From assembly GCA_037389465.1 (NCBI GenBank), contig JAZARR010000260.1, positions 816,501 through 880,500 of the forward strand: DNA of 64,000 nt. The letters run 5' to 3'. Position numbers and translations under genes: made by a program. The notes beneath the pieces were generated by a model. It saw only the letters and a list, made by a program, of their open reading frames with translations. It was not told the DNA's origin and searched no databases. Position 1 is the stretch's first letter. Every line of letters starts with the position of its first letter. Positions 1 to 14,004 of the stretch are shown piece by piece. This DNA is from Baylisascaris procyonis (taxonomy: Eukaryota > Nematoda > Chromadorea > Rhabditida > Ascarididae).

Positions 1-263
1 TTCGTCCATCCGGAGCTGAGATATTTTCTTCGACAGTTTATACTGTGCGTAGCATGACGTGCGGCGATGCCGTGCGCACATACTCAGTCTGCGCTGCAAC
101 GCAGAATTATTTTCACTTCACTCGTATTATGCTGCCTATAATATTCAAAAACATGCAAACTAAGCTCTCATTGCGAGTGATATAGCCCAGCGAGTCTCTG
201 CCTCCTCTTAATTACGGATATTTGCCTGAAACATAACGAACAGAGAGAATATGCATACTTTGA

Positions 264-1215
264 TGATCAGCTCATCAAGTTCTATCGTGTGAAACCGAAA
301 TCATCGGAATAGGAGACAAAAACCATTTTTCGTCGCCTATTTCTGCTCGGGCGGTAATCCATATACCATCCGAGAGGTCTTGGCAAGCTGATCACAAATC
401 AAAGAACCGTTTCACATGTGATCCCCAAAATCTCAAAACTCGAGATTTCAGAAATTCTAGCCGGTCGGTTCGGTTTTCAATTAATTTCTGGAAATGCAAC
501 AAACTATACATCGTTCGATAGAACCTTCGAAGTTGCATTGAAGAATGCAAGTGGTAGCTCCACTAGTCTAACAGCTGCCGAGAAAAAAATTCGCCAATAT
601 CAATTACGGTACATTTATATAGAAACTCCAACATTCGTGCGCTCATAATTTCCTCATTTTCATCTATAACCGCAAGCAGTGCTAACATTTGTAATCAGCG
701 CGTCAAGCTTTATCGTTTCATACCAAATTCATCAAAATCGGACACTAAAATTTTTTTCCAAAGTTTTCCTGTACTACACTCTGAGGATCGAAAAAATACA
801 ATTTTTGGGATTTTTTTCTCGGCTCCGGTTTGGCCGTAGGTGGTCGCCTACACATCTTTTGAGAGCTAATGAGAAATCTGGAGGCTGTTTTTGTCCATAT
901 CGAATACCAGCTGAGAATCAGAATCACTAAAATTTAAAAAACCGAAATTTCTGGAATTCTACTCGGTCGAATCGGTTTTCAACTTTTGCTTCGAAATATA
1001 ATAAACTATATATCATTTGATAGAACATTCTAAGTTGTATTGAAAGAAAGAAACCATAACTCTATAGGCCTAACCGTTGCCGAGAAAAAATTCCGAAATC
1101 TCAATCACAGTACATTTCTAAGGAATGTGAAACATCCCAGCAGCAACAGTTTTCTCATTTTCACGGAAAACTGCAAACAATGCGAGTGCTTGTAATCAGC
1201 TCATCGAGTTCTATC

Positions 1216-1217
<2 letters not shown>
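264..1217. repeat. Diverged tandem repeat, unit about 430-500 bp
   Basis: Two full units and the start of a third lie head to tail. Each begins with a version of GATCAGCTCATCAAGTTCTA, at 264, about 692 and about 1191. Each continues through a block resembling CGGTTCGGTTTTCAA, a GATAGAAC...TTGCATTGAA block, a GCCGAGAAAAAA block and a CTCATTTTCA block, in the same order. The copies are heavily substituted, with indels, so the duplication is old. The third copy is cut off by the (TA)n tract at 1218. No coding function is evident; short ORFs in it differ between copies. Confidence 0.75.

Positions 1218-1282
<65 letters not shown>
1218..1282. repeat. (TA)n microsatellite
   Basis: An almost pure TA dinucleotide run of about 65 bp. 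It interrupts the third copy of the tandem repeat just upstream. Confidence 0.95.
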
Positions 1283-5641
<4,359 letters not shown>

Positions 5642-5646
5642 GAATC
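5642..5646. repeat. Target-site duplication GAATC (left copy)
   Basis: GAATC directly abuts the LTR at 5647 and is repeated at 14005-14009 next to the other LTR. A 5-bp duplication is usual for BEL/Pao elements. It shows that both ends are intact and that the element inserted as a unit. Confidence 0.9.
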
Positions 5647-5816
5647 TGTACTGTACGAGTGAGAAAATTATGTTTGCAAGGGTTGCAAAATACTCACGTT
5701 CAGTAGATCACGCTGGTGCGGAATCAGTACAGAACGAAAACGAGACGATGGATGGCAGGCGCACGAGAACGGAGCACGGTTGTTGACGACCGAAGGCGAC
5801 GTTCCGTTGAAGGTGA

Positions 5817-5903
5817 TGTTGGAGACGACGTACTGTTAAAGGCACTGTTGGAGACGACGTACTGTTGAAGGCACTGTTGGAGACGACGTACTGTTGAAGG
5901 CGG
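5817..5903. repeat. Three 29-bp tandem repeats in the LTR
   Basis: Three direct copies of a 29-bp unit beginning TGTTGGAGACGACGTACTGT, at 5817, 5846 and 5875. The same array is in the other LTR at 13610-13696. Short arrays in LTRs can act as enhancer or terminator modules; no function is shown here. Confidence 0.9.
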
Positions 5904-5940
5904 TGCGGGCGAAGCGTGAAGGCCACTAAGTGGCCGATGG

Positions 5941-8900
5941 CTAGCAAGCGAATGGCGGAGTTGAGCTTGGGCTGCTTATATCCCTTTGCGCAACTCCGCC
6001 TTCCATTACGTTGGCCCTTTCCGATACGGTATCACGCCTCTTTTTGTGGGCCATGATTCCTTTTAGCATCGTTCCGTTTCCGGTGCTGATGCATCGGCTG
6101 TCCATCTTAGCTGGCGCCGCTGAGACGGCTGACCGTCTTTTGCTATTCAGCGGCGCCAGCGAGTCGCCATGACGGCATGAGCCTTCATGCATGCACTCGC
6201 TATTCGCGACACTCCCGCCGCCTTGGAAGTTTGCAAGAGGCACCCAGATCGGTTCAAACCTCTGCATCCTCGCGGGAGTTTCTGTCTCTTCGTGTGCTGC
6301 CCCGGTCGCTCTTCTTTTCTTCGGTCGACTTCTTACACGGCAGCATCCCGTCAGGTAGAGGACGTACTGTCGCCCGAAGTATGCCGCCGCGGCGCCTGCG
6401 ACTCCTAATCCCACCGCGATCGCCGCAACTATGATCCACCGCCATTGCGAGGCGATGGCCTCGAGCTCCTTCGCGATAGCGACAGTGGATTTGTCGATTG
6501 TTTCGCTGGCAGCCTCGATAATTTCCTCCGCTTCGTCTCGTATGGAGTCGGCCATCGACTTTTCTCTTTCCTTTGAGGGTTGTTCCCATGCTTGGTGCTC
6601 CCTCTCGAACACGTTTAGCATGGACTGGAGCCTTTCCTCAGATATGTCCGTGAGCGGTGGCGCGTCGAAAATTGGTTCCTCTTCGTCTGTTTGACGTGCC
6701 CATTCCTCCGCAATTCTTTTGTCCTGTTTCGTTCTGATCTCGCTACAGGCGATTTCTTCCGCTGCGGTCTTGAGTTCCTGTGATCTTGGCTGGACGAACA
6801 AGATCCTGTCCTTGTAGCGTACCGGGAGATCTCGGTAGCACTTGCCGCCGACTTTGTGGTCTATGAAGACCTTGGATATCTCCAGTTTCTTACATGGGAA
6901 TACTTTCAGAAGGTCCCCTATATTCTCTGCAGTGACATCCGTCCGTTTGAGGAGTATTCGCGCTGCCGTAGTTGGGTCAGTTCTGCTCAGAGCTTCGATG
7001 AGCCAAAGGAGGCGGTTGTGTTGCTCGCAAATTCTGTGCCGAATTTCCCGAGTCACTCCTTGTTCTCGTTCATTGAGGCTGTTCCACAGGAACTGTAATT
7101 TGGCGTTCACGGAGAGGTCGCTTTTCTTATTGATTTCTTCTGGTAGTTGTTCGACAAACAGCGTCCTCCCGCTGAGCACACGATTTCGTTCTTCTCGAGA
7201 GAGCTGTCCTTCGGGACTGAATTCTATAATGATTCCGTTTTTCATCATCTCGGCTCTCCGAAATTTGCATATTGTGTCGACGCTTGTACCGTTCTGCGTA
7301 TCTCTGGTTCTGACGAATACGGCTTGCATTGAAGGGATTGTGACGAATCGGTTTGATACTTGAGCAGTCACCTTTCCCAGCGTTCGATAAGGACATTGAT
7401 CGGCCACTTCGCTCGGGTCCCACAGTATCGTCTCCGAGGCTGTGACGTATTTTCCCAGAGTCTTGTCGCATCCCAATGAACGACATAAGCCATCGTAGAA
7501 CTTGATTACTCCCTGTTCCATACGGTAATTTGTAGTTGCATGGCATCGTGTTCCGATCCAGCCGTAGCTATACTCAGTTGGCTGTCTGGATGCCCATCGG
7601 TTTTCGTCAATTGCTTCGAGACGTATGCCACTGAGCTCCAGTGTTTGTCGCATCTCCCAACATTGCGATGGAGTGACGTTCTGGACTGTTGTCTCATCGC
7701 GGGTGACAGCCATACTCCATCGAAAGAAGCAATTGGTGCAGACGGTGCGCGTTATTTGCGTGCAGAAAGTTGCATTCGCCGAAATGAACGCCCTGTTCAA
7801 CACTTCCACGGTTTGCGGGTAGCCGTGTGTTTCCTCGCGGACGTCCGTACAGTTTAATTTGTCGGGCATCTTCATATACAGGCCGTGGCCGCGTTTGACG
7901 CATATGTGAAATAGTGGTTTCGCTGGCGCGCTGCTTGCCAATACGAAGGTTGCGAGTAGTACGACCAGTACTGTGGACAACGTGTGTGAGTACAATCTTC
8001 TGGGAGTTTTACTCTCGTTTCGATTCTCCACCGCTTCCTCAGTTTCCTCTTCCTGCAGGTTACCGTCTGCAGGGTGTTTCACGAATTGTTCCCTGTGTGA
8101 CGCTATTTGCGTTTCCTTTTCCTCCTCAGACACTTCGAGGGGGTAGAGCATGTTCACTGGTCTCTTTAGCACATGACCGTTTGGCATTCTGACGTCTACC
8201 GTCTTCGTTTTCCCGCTGCTGTCCTTGTGCACCTTTTCAACTTTGCCTAGCTTCCATTCCGCTCTGGGCAGACCATCTTCGGCGACAATGACGACTTCAT
8301 GTTCTCGTGGTGCACGGCACGTAACTCGGCAGGACTGTTGATGTTCCCTGCGGTACCTTTCTCGGAGGCTCAACAAATATTCTTGCGTCCAGAGCTTCCA
8401 GAAACGGTCTAAGCTACCGACTGTTGCCTTCCAGAGCCTCAGCAGCTTTCCGCGATTGCCTTCTGTGTAGTCTGGGTCTTTGTCGCTGTCGGAGCTTGGT
8501 TCTCGTTCTGCTATAATTGCCCGCGGTCGGAGGAAGTCAATTGGCCTTAGTATCTCTCCAATGGCTGAGTCTACGTAGGTGAGTGGTCGGCTATTCACTA
8601 TAGCTTCACATTCAATCGCTATCGTTGTGAATTCTTCCTCGGTCAACAGCCTTCTGCCGACTGCTTTGCGGAAAGCTGTTTTAGTTAGGCCTACCAGCCG
8701 TTCATATACTCCTCCTTGCCAGGGTGCGAAGGGCGTAATGAATCGCCATGTAATAGATGTGGCAACGGCATTATGCATGACCTGTTTGACCAACTGGAAT
8801 TGAGGCGCGTTGTCCAGTATCACACTGGTAGGGTAACCGTTCCTGGCAATAAACCGTCTCAAGACGTGTAGGAACTGTTCTGCGGACAGGTTGTTTGCGG

Positions 8901-11900
8901 TTTCCAAGTGAATGGCTCGAGTGGCCAGGCAGGTGAAGAGGGCTATCCATCGTTTGCAAAGGCCTCCAGAGTCGCGTACTGTTATAGGTCCCATGTAGTC
9001 CAGGCCAACGTTCTGGAAGGCTCGCGCTGCACGTGTCCTCTCTTCTGGTAATGGAGGGAAGGCCGGAAGTTTGAAGGGCTGTGCATTCCATTTGCGGCAC
9101 GTCATGCAGTGTCGTCGAAGTACGCGCTTGACCGTCGCTCGACCCTGTGGAACCCAGTAGCGTTCTCTGACGCTGGCCAACGTCTGTGACACTCCAGTAT
9201 GCCCCGATTCCTTGTGTCGGGCTAGAATAATGAGTTTAGTGAGGGCCGATGACTTCGGGAGGAAGACTGGGTGAATCGTCTCTTCCGGTAGTGCTGCATG
9301 CTGCAGCCTTCCTATGCATCTCAAGACTCCTCGTTCGTCCTGATAAAGGTCGACGTTGCCGGTGTTTCGCTCGACTTCCTCGTCTGCCTTAGTTTGCTCC
9401 TGTGAGATGAGGATAACCTCTGCCCACTCCAGTTCGCTCGCTGTGGTGGGTCCCTCCAGTCTTACCACTTCCCAGAACTGCCGTTGTAGGTGGACTTGGG
9501 TGCTTCTCAGCATGCGCTTGATGGCTCGAAGCACTTGTATTGTTGTTCGTCTAAGTTTGTTGAAGCAGCTGAACCTTTCGCATTCAATAATGCCGGCCGG
9601 CAGTAGCGGTTTTGAGATAGTCACCAGCGTCACTGGGTTGCGTGGAACCGTCCATGCAGGCCAATACTCGCTTCCTTGTTGCAGAAATGAGGGTCCCTGC
9701 CACCATTGAATGCATCGCTCAAGTTCTGCGATGGTGAGACCACGGGACGCTAGGTCCGCAGGATTGTTGGCACTTTCAACGTAGCGAAACTGTGCCGGGC
9801 TTCTGCGAATTTCGGCAACTCGATTGTCGACAAAGCGGTCCACGGTGGTAGCTGTCGCGATCCAGTGCAGGGTTGCCTGCGAATCGCTCCAGAGAAACGT
9901 CGGTCCGGTGTGCTTCAGCTGTTCCTGTATGAAACGGAGCAGCCTGCTGCCGATTAGGGCTGCCATCAGTTCGAGTCGCGGGATCGTAATGCCGCGTACT
10001 GGAGCCACTCTGCTCTTGGACATCAATAGTGAACTTACATAACGATTTTCGCTGTATGAGCGTAAATACGCCACGGCGGCGTACGCATCTTTAGAGGCGT
10101 CCACGAAGACGTGAATTTCGGCGCATTCTTTGTCTAATTCCGCTGTGAGTTTCCGGTCCAGCTTGAGCGATTGCCCTTGAAAACGCTGCAGTAGTGTCTC
10201 AGCATCTTGACGGTCAGCGTTGTCGAAGGGTTGGTCCCAGTCGTATTCCTTCTTCCACAACTGTTGAAGAAATAGTTTCAACGGAAGCGTGGCCGGCGTG
10301 AGTAGCCCCAGGGGGTCGTAGAACTCTGCCGTATATGAAAGGAATTGTCGTTTGGTTGCTGGGCTTTTGTTGCACTTCTTAGTGTTGAAGATCATCTTGT
10401 CGTTCCGGAGGTCCCATGTGACTCCCAGTAACGTAGCCTTGTGCTGCGCTTGTTCTGAGTCCTCGTTCAATGCAGAAAGGACTTCTAAACTGTTGCTTCG
10501 AAACTCTCGAAGATTCATATGAGCTTCTTCAAAGATGCTCTTTGCCTCTTGGCTCTTCATGATTGCCGTGGACACCTGCTGTGCGGTGAGGAATACATTG
10601 TCCACGTAAATGTTGTCTTGTATTTCCTCTCTCAACTCGGTCGTTTTCCGTTTTAGGTGGTGTCGGATTGTGGCGTTCAGCAGGAATGGTGAGGAGATTA
10701 CACCAAAGGGTACGCGAGTAAATCTGAACACCCTTAGATTTGACGAATCGACTGGCGCGGTTACGTCCTTTACCCAGATGAATCGTACTGCATCTCGTTG
10801 GTCGTCATGCAGACCTAACTGTAAGAATGCTTTCTCGACGTCCGCGGTTATGAGTATCGGAGCTAGTCGGGCCCGAAGTAAAATTCCGCACAGATTTGCT
10901 AGGAGAAGTGGCCCTCTGAGCAGCATATCGTTCAACGAGCGTTCGTCTTTCCCTGCTTTCGAGGACGCGTCGTATACGATCCTGAATTTCGTCGTAGCCT
11001 TGTCTGGCCGAACGACCGCCTGGTGTGGCATGTAGTACAGTGGGCCTTCTGGCTTTGCATTTGTGACCTCTTCGATTACGCCCATCTTCAGCTGCTCGTC
11101 GAATGTCTTTTCATATGCCTTGAGCAGGTCGGGATCCTTTTGGAGCCGTTTAAGTGACGTCTTTAGGCGACCCAAACAAAGGCCGAAGTTGCTGCCGAGC
11201 TTATTTCCATTACGCTTCCAGGGCCAGCTGCAGTAGTATCGCCCGTTCTTGAAGGTAATGGTTTCGTTGAATTGTTTCGTGGCGAGCTCGTCGTCCGTTT
11301 GTAGAGGGGGGTCCTGGACTCCTACCAGTTCCAGTGACCAGAATTTTTCCAACTCGTCCTTTACGTTAGCAACATTACAGCAATAACGGTTCGAAGGCTT
11401 TGTTGGGGTCTTTGAAAGGCCGCAATACCGCTTGCTACGTCCTTTTCCGCTGACCATGTCGCCTAGACAGGTGCGTATTAAATGGAATCCTGAAGGCAGC
11501 TTTGTTGAGGAGCTCTCTCTGAAGATTTCATGGAAATAGTCCGCTCCCACGAGGATCTGGGGCTTGACCATGACTGTCGGTAGACTGACGCTCCTTGCCG
11601 AACTGATCTGCTGTAGTATTTTCCCCGTTAGCTTGGCGACTGCAATTTCGCTTACCAATTTTGGTACTGAGTTCGCGTACATGGTGAACGATCGTCCATC
11701 AGTGCGCTTCATCTTGAGTTTGACGCGCGCAGACGTGCAGCGCATAGTTTGCGTTCCGCCGAATCCGTCGACAACCAACGGTTGCTTGTGCTCCGTCCTT
11801 ATGCCCAGTTTCTGGACCATTTCTTCCGTGATAAACGAGCGTTCGCTCCCTGTATCGAATAGCACAGGCACCTTGAGCATCTTCGCATGTGGCGCATCCG

Positions 11901-13407
11901 CCTTCACGTCGACAATGGTGGATAGGAGTAACACCGTTCCGTCTTGCGTTTGCTGGTCTGGTGTCGCGATAGCTGTCGCTGTGCGAACCGTCTGAGCTTG
12001 GGTCTCTCCGCGAGGAGTCTCTTCTTTCTGCTGCTGCGATCGATGCCACGTTTTGCATAATGCCGTTGGATGTCCCTTGCGCTTGCAATGGTAGCAGGAG
12101 ACATTTCGCGTACAATCGTTTTGATTGTGTCCTTCTCTGAGGCACTTAAAGCAAAGGCGTAATTGCCTGGTGCGGTCAAACCGCTCCTTCAAAGTGACAT
12201 AATGTGGGCAAGCATCGGCCCAATGTGCTTCATTGCAGAATGCACATACCGTTCGGTTAGATTCGCGTGCTTTCCTGCTTTCGATTTGCCGCTTCGCTAC
12301 TGCGGGTAACGCTGACGTACGGCTCAAACATTCTTCGCGTTTTCCACCTCCCGAATTTCTTCGTCCTCGCCTTCCGTCGTGTCTTTGGGCTTGGCGGTCC
12401 TCCTGTGGCGCCCTCTCTGTGATCGCGCTTCGCATGTTCTCCCGAATGCGGACAATTGCTTGAAGTTTGCTCCTCAGTTTTTGAACGCTCCAGGCTGCAT
12501 CGGCCTCTTTCGCTTTTTCAACTTCCAATAGCGCCCAACGCGGTAGCCGTTTTTCAATGCAAAGCTCGGTTTGCGCATTGTCGATATTTTCTCCCATTTG
12601 CTCCAGTTGCTGTAGAATGCGCTCGACGGTCGCAACGCATTCTTCGAGGTCCTTTGCGGGGGGTGCTGTGTCTTGTAACTCCGCGTACAATGACTTCAAT
12701 AGCACTTCTGATCTCCCGAATCGTTGTTGGAGCGTTGTTTTGACGGCTTCATAATTTTCCGGGGCTACCGTGAATCCCCCTATTGCCTCTAGCGCTTTGC
12801 CTTCGAGGAAAGACAGCAGATAGGAAAGCTTCTGGATTTCTGCGAGTGGTTGGGAGTCAACTGTGTGAAGAAACGTGGCCCAGAATTGTGGCCATTTGCG
12901 GTACTGTCCATCGAACTTCGGAATTTGCATTCTAGGCAACTGGATCGTGTTCATAGGCGTAGTCTGCTGCGGTTGGTGCACAGGCGTGCTGTTTCCCGTA
13001 GGGACGCTACCACTTGGCGAGATTGGTCGGGTTATGTGCAGCTCAAGATTTTGCTTGGCGGTAATAAGGTCATCAAGCACGTTTCGGGCATCACCTAATA
13101 CGATCAGAAAATTACCTGGTGCTTCCACGAGAGCCTGATAAATAGAAGCTTCGTTGGTTCTTTCCGCGGCAGTGCGTAGCTGCTTTATATATTCGTGCCA
13201 TGCGCTATGGTCAGCCTCAATATCGGAAATATGACGTTCGAGTTTTCGAATTGCCGCCTCCACTTGCAAAATGGCTGTCCGGAATGCCGCTTGTGGGTCA
13301 GGTTCGGCGGCGAGCTGACGCAAGTCGGGAAAATGTATGCTGCTGGTAGCAGCCTTTAATAGGTTAGCTTTCACTTTTAGAGACGCTTGGTATGCAGTGG
13401 ATGCCAT
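5941..13407 (-). CDS. BEL/Pao Gag-Pol-envelope-like polyprotein
   Basis: This single 2488-residue frame starts 36 bp inside the 5' LTR. Visible domains are a gag-like region at about 150-330, CCHC knuckles at C388-C400, C419-C432 and C438-C451, and an aspartic protease DTG at 518-520. Reverse transcriptase has ADVEKAF near 855 and YVDN at 934-937. RNase H has VDAS near 1102 and DSQ near 1175. Integrase has H1398/H1403/C1434/C1437 zinc ligands and D1470, D1532, E1569, followed by a DUF5641-like segment at about 1655-1760. After a signal-like hydrophobic stretch (1809-1829) comes a Cys-rich ectodomain, a transmembrane helix (about 2324-2344) and a basic tail. The last 90 residues are encoded by the 3' LTR. 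No stop or frameshift separates pol from the envelope-like part. The C-terminal region is assigned by topology, with no proven homology. Confidence 0.93.
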   Translation of the reverse strand: MASTAYQASLKVKANLLKAATSSIHFPDLRQLAAEPDPQAAFRTAILQVEAAIRKLERHISDIEADHSAWHEYIKQLRTAAERTNEASIYQALVEAPGNFLIVLGDARNVLDDLITAKQNLELHITRPISPSGSVPTGNSTPVHQPQQTTPMNTIQLPRMQIPKFDGQYRKWPQFWATFLHTVDSQPLAEIQKLSYLLSFLEGKALEAIGGFTVAPENYEAVKTTLQQRFGRSEVLLKSLYAELQDTAPPAKDLEECVATVERILQQLEQMGENIDNAQTELCIEKRLPRWALLEVEKAKEADAAWSVQKLRSKLQAIVRIRENMRSAITERAPQEDRQAQRHDGRRGRRNSGGGKREECLSRTSALPAVAKRQIESRKARESNRTVCAFCNEAHWADACPHYVTLKERFDRTRQLRLCFKCLREGHNQNDCTRNVSCYHCKRKGHPTALCKTWHRSQQQKEETPRGETQAQTVRTATAIATPDQQTQDGTVLLLSTIVDVKADAPHAKMLKVPVLFDTGSERSFITEEMVQKLGIRTEHKQPLVVDGFGGTQTMRCTSARVKLKMKRTDGRSFTMYANSVPKLVSEIAVAKLTGKILQQISSARSVSLPTVMVKPQILVGADYFHEIFRESSSTKLPSGFHLIRTCLGDMVSGKGRSKRYCGLSKTPTKPSNRYCCNVANVKDELEKFWSLELVGVQDPPLQTDDELATKQFNETITFKNGRYYCSWPWKRNGNKLGSNFGLCLGRLKTSLKRLQKDPDLLKAYEKTFDEQLKMGVIEEVTNAKPEGPLYYMPHQAVVRPDKATTKFRIVYDASSKAGKDERSLNDMLLRGPLLLANLCGILLRARLAPILITADVEKAFLQLGLHDDQRDAVRFIWVKDVTAPVDSSNLRVFRFTRVPFGVISSPFLLNATIRHHLKRKTTELREEIQDNIYVDNVFLTAQQVSTAIMKSQEAKSIFEEAHMNLREFRSNSLEVLSALNEDSEQAQHKATLLGVTWDLRNDKMIFNTKKCNKSPATKRQFLSYTAEFYDPLGLLTPATLPLKLFLQQLWKKEYDWDQPFDNADRQDAETLLQRFQGQSLKLDRKLTAELDKECAEIHVFVDASKDAYAAVAYLRSYSENRYVSSLLMSKSRVAPVRGITIPRLELMAALIGSRLLRFIQEQLKHTGPTFLWSDSQATLHWIATATTVDRFVDNRVAEIRRSPAQFRYVESANNPADLASRGLTIAELERCIQWWQGPSFLQQGSEYWPAWTVPRNPVTLVTISKPLLPAGIIECERFSCFNKLRRTTIQVLRAIKRMLRSTQVHLQRQFWEVVRLEGPTTASELEWAEVILISQEQTKADEEVERNTGNVDLYQDERGVLRCIGRLQHAALPEETIHPVFLPKSSALTKLIILARHKESGHTGVSQTLASVRERYWVPQGRATVKRVLRRHCMTCRKWNAQPFKLPAFPPLPEERTRAARAFQNVGLDYMGPITVRDSGGLCKRWIALFTCLATRAIHLETANNLSAEQFLHVLRRFIARNGYPTSVILDNAPQFQLVKQVMHNAVATSITWRFITPFAPWQGGVYERLVGLTKTAFRKAVGRRLLTEEEFTTIAIECEAIVNSRPLTYVDSAIGEILRPIDFLRPRAIIAEREPSSDSDKDPDYTEGNRGKLLRLWKATVGSLDRFWKLWTQEYLLSLRERYRREHQQSCRVTCRAPREHEVVIVAEDGLPRAEWKLGKVEKVHKDSSGKTKTVDVRMPNGHVLKRPVNMLYPLEVSEEEKETQIASHREQFVKHPADGNLQEEETEEAVENRNESKTPRRLYSHTLSTVLVVLLATFVLASSAPAKPLFHICVKRGHGLYMKMPDKLNCTDVREETHGYPQTVEVLNRAFISANATFCTQITRTVCTNCFFRWSMAVTRDETTVQNVTPSQCWEMRQTLELSGIRLEAIDENRWASRQPTEYSYGWIGTRCHATTNYRMEQGVIKFYDGLCRSLGCDKTLGKYVTASETILWDPSEVADQCPYRTLGKVTAQVSNRFVTIPSMQAVFVRTRDTQNGTSVDTICKFRRAEMMKNGIIIEFSPEGQLSREERNRVLSGRTLFVEQLPEEINKKSDLSVNAKLQFLWNSLNEREQGVTREIRHRICEQHNRLLWLIEALSRTDPTTAARILLKRTDVTAENIGDLLKVFPCKKLEISKVFIDHKVGGKCYRDLPVRYKDRILFVQPRSQELKTAAEEIACSEIRTKQDKRIAEEWARQTDEEEPIFDAPPLTDISEERLQSMLNVFEREHQAWEQPSKEREKSMADSIRDEAEEIIEAASETIDKSTVAIAKELEAIASQWRWIIVAAIAVGLGVAGAAAAYFGRQYVLYLTGCCRVRSRPKKRRATGAAHEETETPARMQRFEPIWVPLANFQGGGSVANSECMHEGSCRHGDSLAPLNSKRRSAVSAAPAKMDSRCISTGNGTMLKGIMAHKKRRDTVSERANVMEGGVAQRDISSPSSTPPFAC
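6111..6159. repeat. Cruciform-like hairpin in the LTR
   Basis: CTGGCGCCGCTGA (6111-6123) pairs perfectly with TCAGCGGCGCCAG (6147-6159). Inside, GACGG (6124-6128) pairs with CCGTC (6133-6137). The same structure is in the 5' LTR at 13904-13952. In the 3' LTR it also lies within the coding frame. Confidence 0.85.
6212..6226 (-). promoter_or_regulatory. Candidate polypurine tract
   Basis: On the minus strand the sequence directly before the 3' LTR reads CCAAGGCGGCGGGAG. It ends in a purine-rich run where plus-strand DNA priming is expected. It is interrupted by C residues, so the call rests on position. Confidence 0.5.
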
Positions 13408-13428
13408 TGGTGCTCACGGTTACGCTTT

Positions 13429-13442
13429 GGCTTGAGCCCCCA
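13429..13442 (-). promoter_or_regulatory. tRNA primer-binding site
   Basis: On the minus strand TGGGGGCTCAAGCC follows the 5' LTR with no spacer. It begins with the TGG that pairs with the CCA tail of a tRNA. I did not identify the tRNA. Confidence 0.75.
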
Positions 13443-14004
13443 TGTACTGAACGAGTGAGAATATTTATGTTTGCAAGGGTTGCAAAATACTCACGTTCAG
13501 TAGATCACGCTGGTGCGGAGTCAGTATAGAACGAAAACAAGACGATGGCAGGCGCACGAGAACGGAGCACTGTTGTTGACGACCGAAGGCGACGTTCCGT
13601 TGAAGGTGATGTTGGAGACGACGTACTGTTAAAGGCACTGTTGGAGACGACGTACTGTTGAAGGCACTGTTGGAGACGACGTACTGTTGAAGGCGGTGCG
13701 GGCGAAGCGTGAAGGCCACTAAGTGGCCGATGGCTAGCAAGCGAATGGCGGAGTTGAGCTTGGGCTGCTTATATCCCTTTGCGCAACTCCGCCTTCCATT
13801 ACGTTGGCCCTTTCCGATACGGTATCACGCCTCTTTTTGTGGGCCATGATTCCTTTTAGCATCGTTCCGTTTCCGGTGCTGATGCATCGGCTGTCCATCT
13901 TAGCTGGCGCCGCTGAGACGGCTGACCGTCTTTTGCTATTCAGCGGCGCCAGCGAGTCGCCATGACGGCATGAGCCTTCATGCATGCACTCGCTATTCGC
14001 GACA
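13443..14004 (-). repeat. 5' LTR of the BEL/Pao element
   Basis: This 562-bp LTR is the upstream one for minus-strand transcription. It holds the same 29-bp repeats (13610-13696) and hairpin (13904-13952) as its partner. A 92-codon frame inside it (13734-14012, minus) is only the LTR copy of the polyprotein C-terminus and is not a separate gene. Confidence 0.95.
13768..13775 (-). promoter_or_regulatory. TATA-like box in the 5' LTR
   Basis: The minus strand reads GATATAAG, about 230 bp into the LTR from its 5' end. It is the best TATA candidate for the element. The identical site in the 3' LTR is at 5975-5982. Confidence 0.5.

Larger units (their letters stand above)
5647..6211 (-). repeat. 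3' LTR of the BEL/Pao element
   Basis: This 565-bp copy starts TG and ends CA on the plus strand. It aligns end to end with 13443-14004. Differences are confined to the first 150 bp or so: about six substitutions, a 4-bp insertion (GATG) and a 1-bp gap. The rest looks identical by eye. The polyprotein frame runs about 270 bp into this LTR and stops at 5941. Confidence 0.95.
5647..14004 (-). mobile_element. Complete BEL/Pao LTR retrotransposon with envelope-like domain
   Basis: The 8358-bp element is read on the minus strand. It has TG...CA LTRs at 5647-6211 and 13443-14004, a GAATC target duplication on both sides, a primer-binding site next to the 5' LTR, a short purine-rich stretch before the 3' LTR, and one open frame (5941-13407). 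The internal order is gag with three zinc knuckles, protease, reverse transcriptase, RNase H, integrase and a membrane-anchored envelope-like C-terminal region. Integrase placed after RNase H, a DUF1758-like protease and a DUF1759-like gag point to BEL/Pao rather than Copia. The LTRs are nearly identical and the frame has no stop, so insertion is recent and activity is possible. Confidence 0.95.
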
